Shown: one piece after another, positions 37,188-46,729 of the stretch
Position numbering within the stretch: the stretch's first letter is position 1
Layout of the letters: each line of letters opens with the position of its first letter
Source: Marinimicrobium agarilyticum DSM 16975
GTDB lineage: Bacteria; Pseudomonadota; Gammaproteobacteria; Pseudomonadales; Cellvibrionaceae
NCBI RefSeq assembly: GCF_000423345.1
Contig: NZ_AUHU01000004.1
Span: forward strand, 419,070-483,069
Length of the DNA: 64,000 bases
Reading direction: 5' to 3'
Translations under genes and position numbers: made by a program
Notes under the pieces: generated by a model
Told to the model about the DNA's origin: nothing
What the model saw: the letters and a program-made list of their open reading frames with translations, nothing else
The model's database searches: none

Positions 37188-40100
37188 ATGAGGCAGGGAA
37201 CCACCGGGCGGTCCAGCGTCACACCAACCAATGCTTCGCTCTCCGACTATGAACTGCTCGGCTCGGCGCTGGATGCGTCCGATATTGCAGTGTGGAGACT
37301 GAACCTGAGTTCTGGCCATCTGGGCCTGTCCGGGTCCATTTATGAATGGGTTCCGGAGCTCGGCCCGGTCAACTCCGAGGAGCAGTTGCTCGCGCTCATG
37401 CCCCCGGCGGACCAATACCTGTTTCAGAGAACCTTCTCCGAAAAACGACAGTCCAGCGGCCCCGCGTCCTGTGAAATATGCCTGGCCGGCCTGGCCAGTC
37501 AGCCCCGGTTGCGCTTTATCGGTCGGCGCCCTTCGGTGCCGGAGGGAGAGGCGCCCCAGTTCGTGGGAGCGGTCATCAGTGCTCAGCACTGGCTTGCCAA
37601 CCCGGGGCCGGAATACGTACAGAGTCTCCTGTCCCGGCTCTTTTCAGAGAGCCCCATCGCCAGTTTCGTGACCGATCCGGACGGGGTGATGCTTGAGCAC
37701 AATCAGGCCCTTGAGCAGCTGTTTCACCTCACTCCTCGTCAAATGATGGCGGGCATCGGCGCCTACCGGGTTCTTCGGGACCAAGCGCTGCGCAAGAACC
37801 CCGAGCATCTCGAGCGGGTTCGCCGCGTCTTCCAGCGTGGTGAAATCCATTGCTTTGATCTGGACTACCCGCTGGCCAATCTGCATCGCAACCAGCTCTA
37901 CCTTAATCAACATGTACCCATAAAGGTCAGCTTCCTGCCCATGCGGGATCGATACGGCGAGGTCACCCGGGTATTGGTTCAGTGTCAGGACCTCAGTGGT
38001 GAACAGTCGGCCCACCGCGAACTCAAGCATCGGGACCAGCTGCTGTACAGACTGATCAACAACTCTCACAACCTGGTCTCCATAAAGTCGGCGGAGGGAC
38101 GTTATCTTCTGGTAAACCAGAGTTTTGCCCAGTGGTTTGACCGGGACCCTGAGGAGCTGTGCGGCAAGACCGATGCGGATCTGTTTCCCGCCGCCGTGGC
38201 CGAACGTTTCCGTGCCCAGGAGCGAAGTCTCCAATCCGATGAACACCTGCCGGAAACCGAGGAGGTGATTCCGGGTCTGGATGGTCAATCTCATACATTT
38301 GTCTGCGTGCGTTTTCCCATTGAGGGACCGGATGGGAAGATGAACGGTATCGGCCAGATCATGACCGATATTTCCCGTCAGAAGACGGTGGAGCACCATC
38401 TGAAGAGTCAGCAGCAGGAGCTGCGACTGCTGTTGGACTCCATGCGCTCTGCCGTGTGGTATTTCGATCGCTGGGGGTTGGTCAAGGACTTTAATGAGCT
38501 GACCCGTTCCTGGTTTGATCAGCCCGACATGAAGGGCAAAAGTTTTCTGGAGGTCGCGCCCCATTGGGACACACCCGCTGAACGGCAACGTGAACTGATG
38601 CAGGTGATTCGCTCCGGTAAAGCGCAGCTCGATTCCATTGAAAGTGCACAGGCCGATGGGGCTCAGCGTTGGTTTTCCGTCGACAAAATCCCCACCAAAA
38701 ACAGTCAAGGGTATGTCAACGGCGTGCTGGTGGTCATGAACGACATCACCGAGAGCGTGCGCCGCGAACATACCCTCGCCCAGAGTGAAGCCCGCTATCG
38801 TGCGTTCATCGCCAACAGTTCCGAGGCTATCTGGCGGTACGATATGGAGCCTCCGGTTCCGGTCAACCTGTCGGGGAAGGAGCAGGAACTGGCCATTGTC
38901 AATCAGGCGCGGCTGGGCGAAGGCAACCGTGTGTTGGCGAAAATTCTGGGGTCGCCCTCCGTGGAAGATCTGCTGGGTAGCGGCTTGGTGGAGACCGGCT
39001 CACAAGATTACCGCTTTGATGTCTCCACGTTCGTCGCACAGCATTATGAGCTGATCGATCACGAAATTGTTCGTCGGGATCACCAGGGCCGTGAGGTCCA
39101 TTTCCAGATTTCCTGTGTGGGGGAGGTCGAAGATGGCGCTCTGCAACGGGTGTGGGGCACCAGCCGTGATATTACGGCCCGCAAACGTTACGAAGAGCGT
39201 CTGGAACATCAGGCCACCCATGACGCGCTGACCAAATTGCCGAACCGCAGTGGTCTGTACCGGGAAGTCAGCGCCTGGCTGGAAGACCCGCGAGACCGAC
39301 AGGCGGCGCTCTTGCTGATCGACCTGGATCGGTTCAAGGAAATCAACGACACCCTTGGCCACCAGGTGGGCGACAAGTTACTGAGTCAGATTGGCCCGCG
39401 TCTGCAAAGCGAACTGACGGAGCTCCCGGGGTTGATTGCCCGCCTGGGAGGGGACGAGTTTGCGATTTTCCTCCCGGACATTCGCCACCACCGACAGGCG
39501 TTGATCTTTGGTCATCGCGTGTTGGACGCCCTGCGCAATGAGTTTGACCTGGAAGGTTACGCCATTGAGATCAGTGCCAGTATCGGTATTGCGCTGGCGC
39601 CGGAGCAGGCGCGGGATGTCAGTACGCTGATGCGCTACGCCGATATTGCCATGTATTGTGCCAAGGCGGAAATGATGGGGGTGGCGCTGTACGAGGCCGA
39701 GAAAGATCCGCACTCTCCCAAACGCCTGTCCCTGATGAACGAATTGGGGCGTGCGATTCGGGACGACCAGCTGTGCCTGCACTTTCAGCCTAAAATCGAA
39801 TTGGCCAGCCGGCGCTGTTATGGCCTGGAAGCGTTGCTTCGGTGGCAGCACCCCACTATGGGGATGATCTCCCCGGGAGAGTTTATTCCGATCGCTGAAG
39901 CGACCAATCTTGTGCACCCGATGACCGTGTGGGTGCTGGAAAACAGTATTCGGGCCTGCTGTAGCTGGCACGAGGCCGGGGTGCCTTTGAGTGTGGCGGT
40001 GAACCTCTCGGCGCGCAACCTGATGGATGACACATTGCCCCGTCAGGTCGAGACGCTTCTGAGCCGTTACCGGTTGCCGCACTGGGCGCTGGAGCTGGAG

Positions 40101-40526
40101 ATCACCGAGAGCTCCATTATGACCGATCCGCGCCGCGCCATGACCACCCTGGAGCGGTTGCATGAGCTGGGAGTGTCCCTTTCCATCGACGATTTCGGCA
40201 CCGGTTACTCATCGCTCGCCTATCTCAAGCGATTGCCCGTGCAGACCTTGAAGATCGATTTCTCCTTTGTGCGGCAGATGCTGGACGACGAGCAGGATGA
40301 AATTATCGTGAATTCCACCATTCACCTCGCTCATAACCTCGGGCTCAATGTGGTGGCCGAGGGCGTTGAGTCGGAAGCTCTGTTGTTGCGGTTGCAGGAA
40401 ATGGGGTGTGACCTGGCTCAGGGCTTCCATATCGGGCGGCCCATGCCGGCCGCCGAACTGGCGAAGTGGTTGGTGACGACGTCATGGGTGGAACGGCCCA
40501 CCAGCTCGCTGCTGTCCGGTGCCTGA
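37188..40526 (+). CDS. multi-PAS GGDEF-EAL cyclic di-GMP signalling protein
   Basis: 1112 residues, no obvious membrane segments. Several PAS-type sensory domains occupy about 1-660 (for example around PEYVQSLLSRLFSESPIAS and YRLINNSHNLVSIKSAEGRYLLVNQ). A diguanylate cyclase domain follows with RLGGDEFAIFLP (about 753), then a phosphodiesterase domain with GLEALLRWQHP (about 878), DDFGTGYSSLAYLKRLP and EGVES. Both catalytic signatures are intact, so either activity is possible. The RxxD inhibitory site five residues before GGDEF is absent (ELPG instead). The start is uncertain since no ribosome binding site is clear. Confidence 0.92.
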   Translation: MRQGTTGRSSVTPTNASLSDYELLGSALDASDIAVWRLNLSSGHLGLSGSIYEWVPELGPVNSEEQLLALMPPADQYLFQRTFSEKRQSSGPASCEICLAGLASQPRLRFIGRRPSVPEGEAPQFVGAVISAQHWLANPGPEYVQSLLSRLFSESPIASFVTDPDGVMLEHNQALEQLFHLTPRQMMAGIGAYRVLRDQALRKNPEHLERVRRVFQRGEIHCFDLDYPLANLHRNQLYLNQHVPIKVSFLPMRDRYGEVTRVLVQCQDLSGEQSAHRELKHRDQLLYRLINNSHNLVSIKSAEGRYLLVNQSFAQWFDRDPEELCGKTDADLFPAAVAERFRAQERSLQSDEHLPETEEVIPGLDGQSHTFVCVRFPIEGPDGKMNGIGQIMTDISRQKTVEHHLKSQQQELRLLLDSMRSAVWYFDRWGLVKDFNELTRSWFDQPDMKGKSFLEVAPHWDTPAERQRELMQVIRSGKAQLDSIESAQADGAQRWFSVDKIPTKNSQGYVNGVLVVMNDITESVRREHTLAQSEARYRAFIANSSEAIWRYDMEPPVPVNLSGKEQELAIVNQARLGEGNRVLAKILGSPSVEDLLGSGLVETGSQDYRFDVSTFVAQHYELIDHEIVRRDHQGREVHFQISCVGEVEDGALQRVWGTSRDITARKRYEERLEHQATHDALTKLPNRSGLYREVSAWLEDPRDRQAALLLIDLDRFKEINDTLGHQVGDKLLSQIGPRLQSELTELPGLIARLGGDEFAIFLPDIRHHRQALIFGHRVLDALRNEFDLEGYAIEISASIGIALAPEQARDVSTLMRYADIAMYCAKAEMMGVALYEAEKDPHSPKRLSLMNELGRAIRDDQLCLHFQPKIELASRRCYGLEALLRWQHPTMGMISPGEFIPIAEATNLVHPMTVWVLENSIRACCSWHEAGVPLSVAVNLSARNLMDDTLPRQVETLLSRYRLPHWALELEITESSIMTDPRRAMTTLERLHELGVSLSIDDFGTGYSSLAYLKRLPVQTLKIDFSFVRQMLDDEQDEIIVNSTIHLAHNLGLNVVAEGVESEALLLRLQEMGCDLAQGFHIGRPMPAAELAKWLVTTSWVERPTSSLLSGA

Positions 40527-40541
40527 TTGGCGCCCCGGCGG

Positions 40542-41990
40542 CTAGGAGAAAAGCCGCGCCGCCGTTCTTCGCATCTCTTCCACTTGCTTGATTCGCTCCC
40601 TCAGTATTATCCGGGTATGGGTGCTATCTTCATCCGCGCGTTTGAGGGCATTCTGCAACTGCTGTAGCGCCTGATTGTAGGCGCCCACCTGAATAAAGTA
40701 CTCGGCCCGGGCTTCGTGTACCTGCAGGATGTCGCCCGCCAGGCCGCTCACCTCCGCCAGCCAGTACCAGACCTGTGGGTCATCGGGGCGTTGGCGGGAA
40801 AACCGGCGCAACACGGCGGTGCTTTCCTCGAACTGATTGGCTTTCATTAATGACAGTGCATAGCGCATGGTGGCGGCGTAGTGATCGGGATGCTGCCGGT
40901 GCAGGGCGCTCAGGCGCTTCAGCGACGCCTCGTGCTGGCCGCGTTCGGTGTCGAGTTCCGCCCGCAGTAGCTGATAGGTCAGCCGTTCCGGCTCCGCCTC
41001 CAGCAGGGGGCCCAAGGTGGCCTGGGCGGCGTCGAATTGGCCGGCCTTTATCTGAGCGAACGCCAGGCCGTAGCGCTGGGCCGCCACCGGGGCGCGTTCC
41101 GCCTCGAGGGCATCCCGGAAGCGCTCAGCGCTGACCTGGGGCGAACTGGCGTGTTCCACTCGAACCCGCGAGCGCATGAGGTGGTATTCCAGGCTCTGCT
41201 CATACTCGCGGTCCTTCAGGTTCATTGTGCGACTGCGGGTGTCGGCGATTCGGCGTTCGGTGACGGGGTGGGTCAGCAGGAATTCCGGTGGCCGTTCGGA
41301 GTATCGGGTGGCGCGCAACATGATCTCAAAAATGTCGCCCGCCGCGGCCGGGTCCATTCCCGCACGGACCATGGTCTGCATGCCCAGGCGGTCGGCTTCC
41401 TGCTCGAACTGGCGGCTGAAGCGCAACTGGGCATCCAGCGCGGCGGCCTGGGTGCTCATCATGGCGGCGATTCCGGCGTCCGATCCTGCCGTTGCGGCCA
41501 GAATCATGCTGCCAATCAAGGCGGCATAGTAGGGAACACTCATTTCCTGCTGGTTTTGTTTTTGACGGGCGTAATGCCGCTGGCTCAGGTGGGCGAGTTC
41601 GTGGGCCAGCACCGAGGCGAGCTGATGCTCGTTTTCGGCGTAACTCAACAGCCCGGTATTGACCCCGATAATACCGCCGGGAGCGGCAAAGGCATTGATG
41701 TTGGGGTTTTCGATCACCACCAATTGCAGGGAGGGGTCTCTGAGATCACTGTGCTTGGCGAGCTCGCCCAGCAGACTTTCCAGGTACTGAATGACCTGAT
41801 AGTCGGAGGACGTGGGCATCTGACTGCGATACAATCTCAATACTTCGCGCCCCAGGCGCTCCTCTTCCCGGGGAGAACTGATGGCCGAGCTGGTATCCCC
41901 GAGCACGGGTAGTTGCAGGTCCCGGTTGGCATTGGCCGCGGGGCTTGTGGTGAGCAACAGACTCAAGACAAGGGTAACAGCATGTTTCAC
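40542..41990 (-). CDS. bepA: periplasmic M48 metalloprotease BepA-like
   Basis: 482 residues with a signal peptide ending near PAANA. The zinc motif HELAH is at 130-134, with a third ligand in the ..FEQEADRLGMQ segment. The C-terminal half (about 300-460) is TPR-like, rich in A, L and Y. This architecture is that of BepA (YfgC), which helps assembly or removal of LptD and BAM substrates. It converges with the GGDEF-EAL gene 15 bp away. Confidence 0.88.
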   Translation of the reverse strand: MKHAVTLVLSLLLTTSPAANANRDLQLPVLGDTSSAISSPREEERLGREVLRLYRSQMPTSSDYQVIQYLESLLGELAKHSDLRDPSLQLVVIENPNINAFAAPGGIIGVNTGLLSYAENEHQLASVLAHELAHLSQRHYARQKQNQQEMSVPYYAALIGSMILAATAGSDAGIAAMMSTQAAALDAQLRFSRQFEQEADRLGMQTMVRAGMDPAAAGDIFEIMLRATRYSERPPEFLLTHPVTERRIADTRSRTMNLKDREYEQSLEYHLMRSRVRVEHASSPQVSAERFRDALEAERAPVAAQRYGLAFAQIKAGQFDAAQATLGPLLEAEPERLTYQLLRAELDTERGQHEASLKRLSALHRQHPDHYAATMRYALSLMKANQFEESTAVLRRFSRQRPDDPQVWYWLAEVSGLAGDILQVHEARAEYFIQVGAYNQALQQLQNALKRADEDSTHTRIILRERIKQVEEMRRTAARLFS

Positions 41991-42181
41991 GTCGTTTCAG
42001 ACTCCGGTGGTCAATCAGTGTTGCACAGTGTAGCCTTCCGCTGGCGGCGAGCGCCAGAGGCCATTTTCCGCTCGTTGGGGTTGGTCGGCCTCTTCGCTCT
42101 CAGACCGCTCGAGCGGCGTCAGGTTCATTGCTCCCTCACGATGGTGGATGCGTGATGAGGTGCCCGGAAAGGGGAGTCAAG

Positions 42182-42403
42182 GTGGTGAAAGAAGTTGATG
42201 CACGCGAGTTGCGGTGTCCGCTGCCGTTGCTACGGGCAAAGCAGGCCCTGCGGGACCTTGAGTCCGGCCAGGCGGTGCGGGTGCTGGCCACTGATGCGGG
42301 TTCGGTACGCGACTTTCGGGCCTTTGCCGAGCTGGCGGGTCATGGGTTGGAGCGGGAAGACCGGGCTGACGGCGTCTATGTCTACATTCTGGTAAAATCC
42401 TGA
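42182..42403 (+). CDS. TusA-like sulfurtransferase
   Basis: About 73 residues, with the sulfur-carrying Cys in ELRCPLPLL, the hallmark CPxP of TusA/SirA proteins. A GTG start at 42182 (or 42185) behind GGGGAG gives VVKEVDAREL; a longer in-frame start at 42155 is less likely. It lies 38 bp before a PerM-type transporter, a pairing seen in several gammaproteobacteria. Whether it acts in tRNA thiolation or another sulfur relay is not clear. Confidence 0.82.
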   Translation: MVKEVDARELRCPLPLLRAKQALRDLESGQAVRVLATDAGSVRDFRAFAELAGHGLEREDRADGVYVYILVKS

Positions 42404-42441
42404 GGCGGCCCTGGCCGCGCTAACCGGGTAAATGGAGCCTT

Positions 42442-43539
42442 ATGCTGAAGATTATTCGCGGCTGGATTGATCGCTACCTGTCTGATGAGGAAGCGGTGCT
42501 GCTGCTGTTTTTGCTCGGTGCGGGGTTGGCGGTGATTCTGACCATGGGGGCGGTCCTGGCACCCATGATCGCGAGCCTGATCATCGCGTTTCTGATGCAG
42601 GGTATGGTGGTTCGTCTGAAGGCATGGGGCCTGCCACATTGGCTGGCGGTTCTTATTACCTTTCTCGTTCTGATGGCCAGTGTGGCGGCCATCATGCTCG
42701 GATTGGTTCCGGTCATCTGGCAGCAGTCCACCCGGTTTTTTGCCGAACTGCCCCGCATGTTACGGGAGTGGCAAGAGCTGATGTTGCTGCTCCCCGAGCG
42801 CTATCCCAACCTGGTCAATGAAGCCCAGGTGGAGCAGATGATGTCCATCACCAGTACCGAGTTGGGTTATGTGGGGCAGTATATTGTCAGCTTCTCGGTC
42901 TCGAACCTGCCGGTGCTCGCCACGGTGCTGGTGTATTTCGTTCTGGTGCCGATTCTGGTGTTTTTCTTTTTGAAAGACAGTCAGCACATCATGCGTTGGT
43001 TTGCCGGTTTCCTCCCCGAAAAACGTCCGCTGATGAGCAAAATCTGGCAGGAAATGAACCAGCAGATTGCCAATTATGTACGGGGGAAGGCGATTGAGAT
43101 CGTCATTGTGGGCGCGGTGGCCTACGTTGTCTTCGTACTGTTTGATCTTAACTACAGTGCCTTGCTGGCCATTGCGGTGGGGCTGTCGGTCCTGGTGCCG
43201 TACATCGGTGCTGCGGTCGCCACCATACCGGTCGCTTTGGTCGGCTTTTTTCAGTGGGGCTGGGGGCCGGAGTTCGTCTACCTTCTGTTCGCCTACGGCG
43301 TGCTGCAGGCGCTGGATGGCAACGTTCTGGTCCCGCTGTTGTTTTCCGAAGCGGTCAACCTGCATCCGGTGGCCATAATTCTGGCCGTGCTGGTGTTTGG
43401 GGGGCTTTGGGGGTTCTGGGGCGTGTTTTTCGCCATTCCATTGGCCACTCTGGTCAAGGCGATTCTTTATGCCTGGCCGATCGGGGTCAAGGAAGCTCAC
43501 AGTCAGGATCGGCCCGGTAACGAACAGAGTGAGGCGTGA
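42442..43539 (+). CDS. AI-2E family transporter (PerM-like)
   Basis: An inner-membrane protein of 365 residues with about eight hydrophobic segments. The family signature PYIGAAVATIPVALVGFFQWG and the conserved QALDGNVLVPLLFSEAVNLHPVAIILAVLVFGGLWGFWGVF pattern (LHP..) are visible in pieces such as EAVNLHPVAII. Substrate unknown; PerM has been reported to localise the BAM-linked protease BepA in E. coli, and bepA lies just upstream here. Confidence 0.85.
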   Translation: MLKIIRGWIDRYLSDEEAVLLLFLLGAGLAVILTMGAVLAPMIASLIIAFLMQGMVVRLKAWGLPHWLAVLITFLVLMASVAAIMLGLVPVIWQQSTRFFAELPRMLREWQELMLLLPERYPNLVNEAQVEQMMSITSTELGYVGQYIVSFSVSNLPVLATVLVYFVLVPILVFFFLKDSQHIMRWFAGFLPEKRPLMSKIWQEMNQQIANYVRGKAIEIVIVGAVAYVVFVLFDLNYSALLAIAVGLSVLVPYIGAAVATIPVALVGFFQWGWGPEFVYLLFAYGVLQALDGNVLVPLLFSEAVNLHPVAIILAVLVFGGLWGFWGVFFAIPLATLVKAILYAWPIGVKEAHSQDRPGNEQSEA

Positions 43540-46499
43540 TGCAGTTGGCATTGTCTAAGGTGTTATGGGGAGTGTTGCTGGGCAGCTGTGTATGGGCTGG
43601 TGCGGCGCAGGCGTTGACGCCGCAGAAAAGCGATGTTGACCACCGGGAATACCGGTCCCTGACGTTGAAGAACGGCCTTCGCATCCTGCTGATTTCGGAC
43701 CCTCGGGCGCAAAAAGCGGCGGCGGCTCTGGATGTGCACATCGGCCACCACCAGAACCCGCCAGAGCGGGAGGGGCTGGCCCACTTTCTGGAGCACATGC
43801 TATTTCTCGGCACCGAAACCTATCCCGAGCCCGATGCCTACCAGACGTTCATCAGCGCTCATGGCGGCAGCCATAACGCCTATACGTCGGCCGAGCATAC
43901 CAACTACTATTTTGATATTGGCGCGGCTTATTTAGAGCCGGCGCTGGACCGCTTCGCCCGGTTTTTCACCGAGCCGCTGTTCAACGCCGAGTATGTGGAG
44001 CGGGAGCGCCATGCGGTAGACTCCGAATTCAAAGCCAAGCTGAATGACGACGCCCGTCGCATTCAGGATGTGCATCGGGCATTAATGAACCCGGAGCACC
44101 CCGCCTCGCGCTTCTCGGTCGGGAACCTGGATACACTCGCCAATACCGAAGAGCGCCCGTTGCGAAAGGATGTGCTGGCGTTTTACCAGCGCCACTACTC
44201 GGCGGACCTTATGACGCTGGTGGTGTTGGGGCGGGCGCCGCTGGATGAACTGCAGAAACAGGTGACCGAGCGTTTCAAGGCAGTGCCTCGTCGGGAGGTT
44301 GAGCTGGCGGACACCTATCCGCCGCTGTTTGAGAAAGGTCGGCTCCCCCTGCGTGTGGAAATTGAACCGGAAAAAGAAATCCGCCGTCTGTCCCTCTTGT
44401 TTCCGATACCGGTGAGTAATGAGGTTCTGACGCATAAACCGCTGCACTACATCAGCCATCTGCTCGGTCACGAAGGCGAGGGGAGTCTTCTGTCCCTTCT
44501 CAAGGATCTCGGCTGGGCGGAAGGCCTGGTGGCGGGCCGCCGTCAACAGGATCGCCACTCGGGGCTCTTCCAGATCTCTATTGAATTGACGGAGTTGGGG
44601 GTGCGGGCGTCCGATCAGATAGTCGCCCTGGTATTCCATGTGATTGAATCTCTGGCGCAGAAAGGAGTGGAGCCCTGGCGCTACGAGGAGTTGCAGCAGA
44701 TGGCTTCCATCGACTTCCGGTTCCAGGAGGTTCGCTCCCCGATCGCCACAGTGCGCGGGCTGGCCCATCGGATGCATTTATATGAGCCGCGTCAGGTGCT
44801 CAAGGGCGAGCATCTTTATGCGGGCTATGATGCGGAGATGATCAAGCGTTACCTGGGCTACCTGAACAGTGAGAACGTAATGGTCAGCCTGGTGGCTCCA
44901 GGAATTGAGGGAAATAAGACCTCGGCACACTACCAAACCCCCTACCGGGTGCTGGAGCAGCCTGCGGAGCAGCCGGATATCAAATTGCGCGTTCAGAAAC
45001 GTCTTGCCTTGCCGCAGCCCAACGACTTTATCCCTACGCGCTTGGCGGTTAAAGAAGCGCCTTTGCTGCCCAGCCCTGGAGGGCGGCCTGCAGAGGGAGA
45101 CGAACGGCCGACTCTGGTCAGTGATCAATCGCGCCTGAAAGTCTGGTTTCAATGGGACAATAGCTTCGAAGTCCCCAAAACCAGTATGCGCCTGCGGCTC
45201 AAGCTGCCGGCGGTCGCCGCCAGTGCGCAGGGAGCGGCCCGTGCCGAGCTGCTGGCAATGCTGGTACGCGATCAGCTCAATGAGTTTGCGTACCCCGCCC
45301 AGCTTGCCGGGCTCGAGTTTTCCCTGCAGCCCAACACCCGTGGGCTGGATATCGAAATTTTTGGTTACAGTGGTCGCCAGAACCTGTTGTTGACGAAAAT
45401 TGTGGAGGCGTTGCGCCGTGGGCGCTTCGAGCCGGATCGGTTTATCGACCAGAAGAGCAAACTGCAACGACGCTGGCGCAACGAAGCGCTGGCCGAGCCT
45501 TATGGTGTCATCGCCCGACAGATTCCCCGCCTGCACTTTTCGCCCTATTGGTTGGGGGTGGACAAACTAGAGGCGTTGGAGGGAACCGACCTGGAGGCCC
45601 TTCACGCTTTCGCCGACAACCTGTTGGATGACGCCGAGCTGGAGGCGTTGTTGTACGGCAATCTTTACCGCCAGGAGGCGGTGCGCCTGGCGGCCTACCT
45701 GGAGCATCAGCTCCTGGGAGAGCAGACCCGGCGCACGCTGCCCCCGGCAAACGTCTATCGCCTGAACAGCGAGGGGCCCTGGGCGCGTCATCAGCCGCTG
45801 GAGCATGATGACAATGTGACTCTGCTCTATGTGCAGGGTCTACAAACCGATTTGAAGGATGAGGCCCACATGCAGCTGCTGCAAAGGATGTTGCGGCCAA
45901 GTTTTTTCCACCAGTTGCGTACCGAGAAGCAGTTGGGTTACATCGTCACGGTTTTCCCTCTGGCGCTGAAAGACCTTCAGGGAACGGCGCTCGTGGTGCA
46001 GTCGCCCTCGGTGAGCAGCGATCGTTTGTGGCGTGAAATTGATGCTTTTTTAAGCACCGCTGGCAACGCTCTGACGGGGCGGTTGGCCAACCAGCAGGCG
46101 GCCCTTTCCGGGGAGTTGCGTGAGCCCGCGAAGACGCTCTATCAGCAATCGTCGTATTATTGGGACAGCCTCGTGCTCGGTGATTTCGATTTTGACCGTC
46201 GAACGCAGTTGGCGGACGCGGTGGAGGCTGTTACCCCAGAATCTCTGCAGGCCTACTACCAACGGGTCTTTAATGACGCCAAGCGGCGCTTGTGGCTGGT
46301 TTCCGATCGCTTGACAGAGGGCGCTGGAGAGGCGCCCGCGCCGCAGGGAGCCGAGGCCCCGGAAGGCAACGACGGGTCCCCGGCTCCGAGTGAGCGGGAG
46401 GGGCAGGAGCATACCACCCGCGCAGACGCCCACGAGCCGGCCTGGGTAGAAGATATCCCGGCCTACCGCAAAGCGCTGGACGCGTTGGTTTATCCCTGA
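43539..46499 (+). CDS. M16 family zinc protease (pitrilysin/insulinase type)
   Basis: 986 residues with a signal peptide ending GAAQA. The inverted zinc motif is H82-F-L-E-H86 in GLAHFLEHMLFLGT, with a downstream Glu in VERERHAVDSEFKAK. Four M16 domains are expected from the length. An acidic, low-complexity tail (about 925-965) is unusual. The ATG overlaps the perM stop (TGATG), so the two are coupled. It is similar in scale to E. coli protease III, but orthology is not certain. Confidence 0.88.
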   Translation: MQLALSKVLWGVLLGSCVWAGAAQALTPQKSDVDHREYRSLTLKNGLRILLISDPRAQKAAAALDVHIGHHQNPPEREGLAHFLEHMLFLGTETYPEPDAYQTFISAHGGSHNAYTSAEHTNYYFDIGAAYLEPALDRFARFFTEPLFNAEYVERERHAVDSEFKAKLNDDARRIQDVHRALMNPEHPASRFSVGNLDTLANTEERPLRKDVLAFYQRHYSADLMTLVVLGRAPLDELQKQVTERFKAVPRREVELADTYPPLFEKGRLPLRVEIEPEKEIRRLSLLFPIPVSNEVLTHKPLHYISHLLGHEGEGSLLSLLKDLGWAEGLVAGRRQQDRHSGLFQISIELTELGVRASDQIVALVFHVIESLAQKGVEPWRYEELQQMASIDFRFQEVRSPIATVRGLAHRMHLYEPRQVLKGEHLYAGYDAEMIKRYLGYLNSENVMVSLVAPGIEGNKTSAHYQTPYRVLEQPAEQPDIKLRVQKRLALPQPNDFIPTRLAVKEAPLLPSPGGRPAEGDERPTLVSDQSRLKVWFQWDNSFEVPKTSMRLRLKLPAVAASAQGAARAELLAMLVRDQLNEFAYPAQLAGLEFSLQPNTRGLDIEIFGYSGRQNLLLTKIVEALRRGRFEPDRFIDQKSKLQRRWRNEALAEPYGVIARQIPRLHFSPYWLGVDKLEALEGTDLEALHAFADNLLDDAELEALLYGNLYRQEAVRLAAYLEHQLLGEQTRRTLPPANVYRLNSEGPWARHQPLEHDDNVTLLYVQGLQTDLKDEAHMQLLQRMLRPSFFHQLRTEKQLGYIVTVFPLALKDLQGTALVVQSPSVSSDRLWREIDAFLSTAGNALTGRLANQQAALSGELREPAKTLYQQSSYYWDSLVLGDFDFDRRTQLADAVEAVTPESLQAYYQRVFNDAKRRLWLVSDRLTEGAGEAPAPQGAEAPEGNDGSPAPSEREGQEHTTRADAHEPAWVEDIPAYRKALDALVYP

Positions 46500-46729
46500 T
46501 TGAGGTCCTGATATGGCTTTGGTTCGGCGCCGGACGTGCAGACTGGTAAAAAATGCGTGAATATGTAAGAATTCGCTGATTTTTCGGCTCTACCAAACTG
46601 GCCATAACCCTATATAACATCCCACACAAGGGCTCTATGGCGGTGCAGAGACACCTGTGTTTTCAATTTCCTAATTGATTAGATGCAACGATTAGATGTG
46701 CCAATGCGTGCACGGCTGAGGAGAATTTA
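46500..46729. other. intergenic region upstream of aceE
   Basis: 230 bp, AT-rich in the middle. TATATAACAT near 46608 could be a -10 element, but no convincing -35 is at the right distance. No PdhR-type TTGGT..ACCAA palindrome was found. GAGGAGAA just before the aceE ATG is a strong ribosome binding site. Confidence 0.35.

Noticed and set aside
46500..46729. PdhR operator upstream of aceE
   Set aside because: No convincing ATTGGT..ACCAAT palindrome; ACCAAACTGG is only a partial resemblance.
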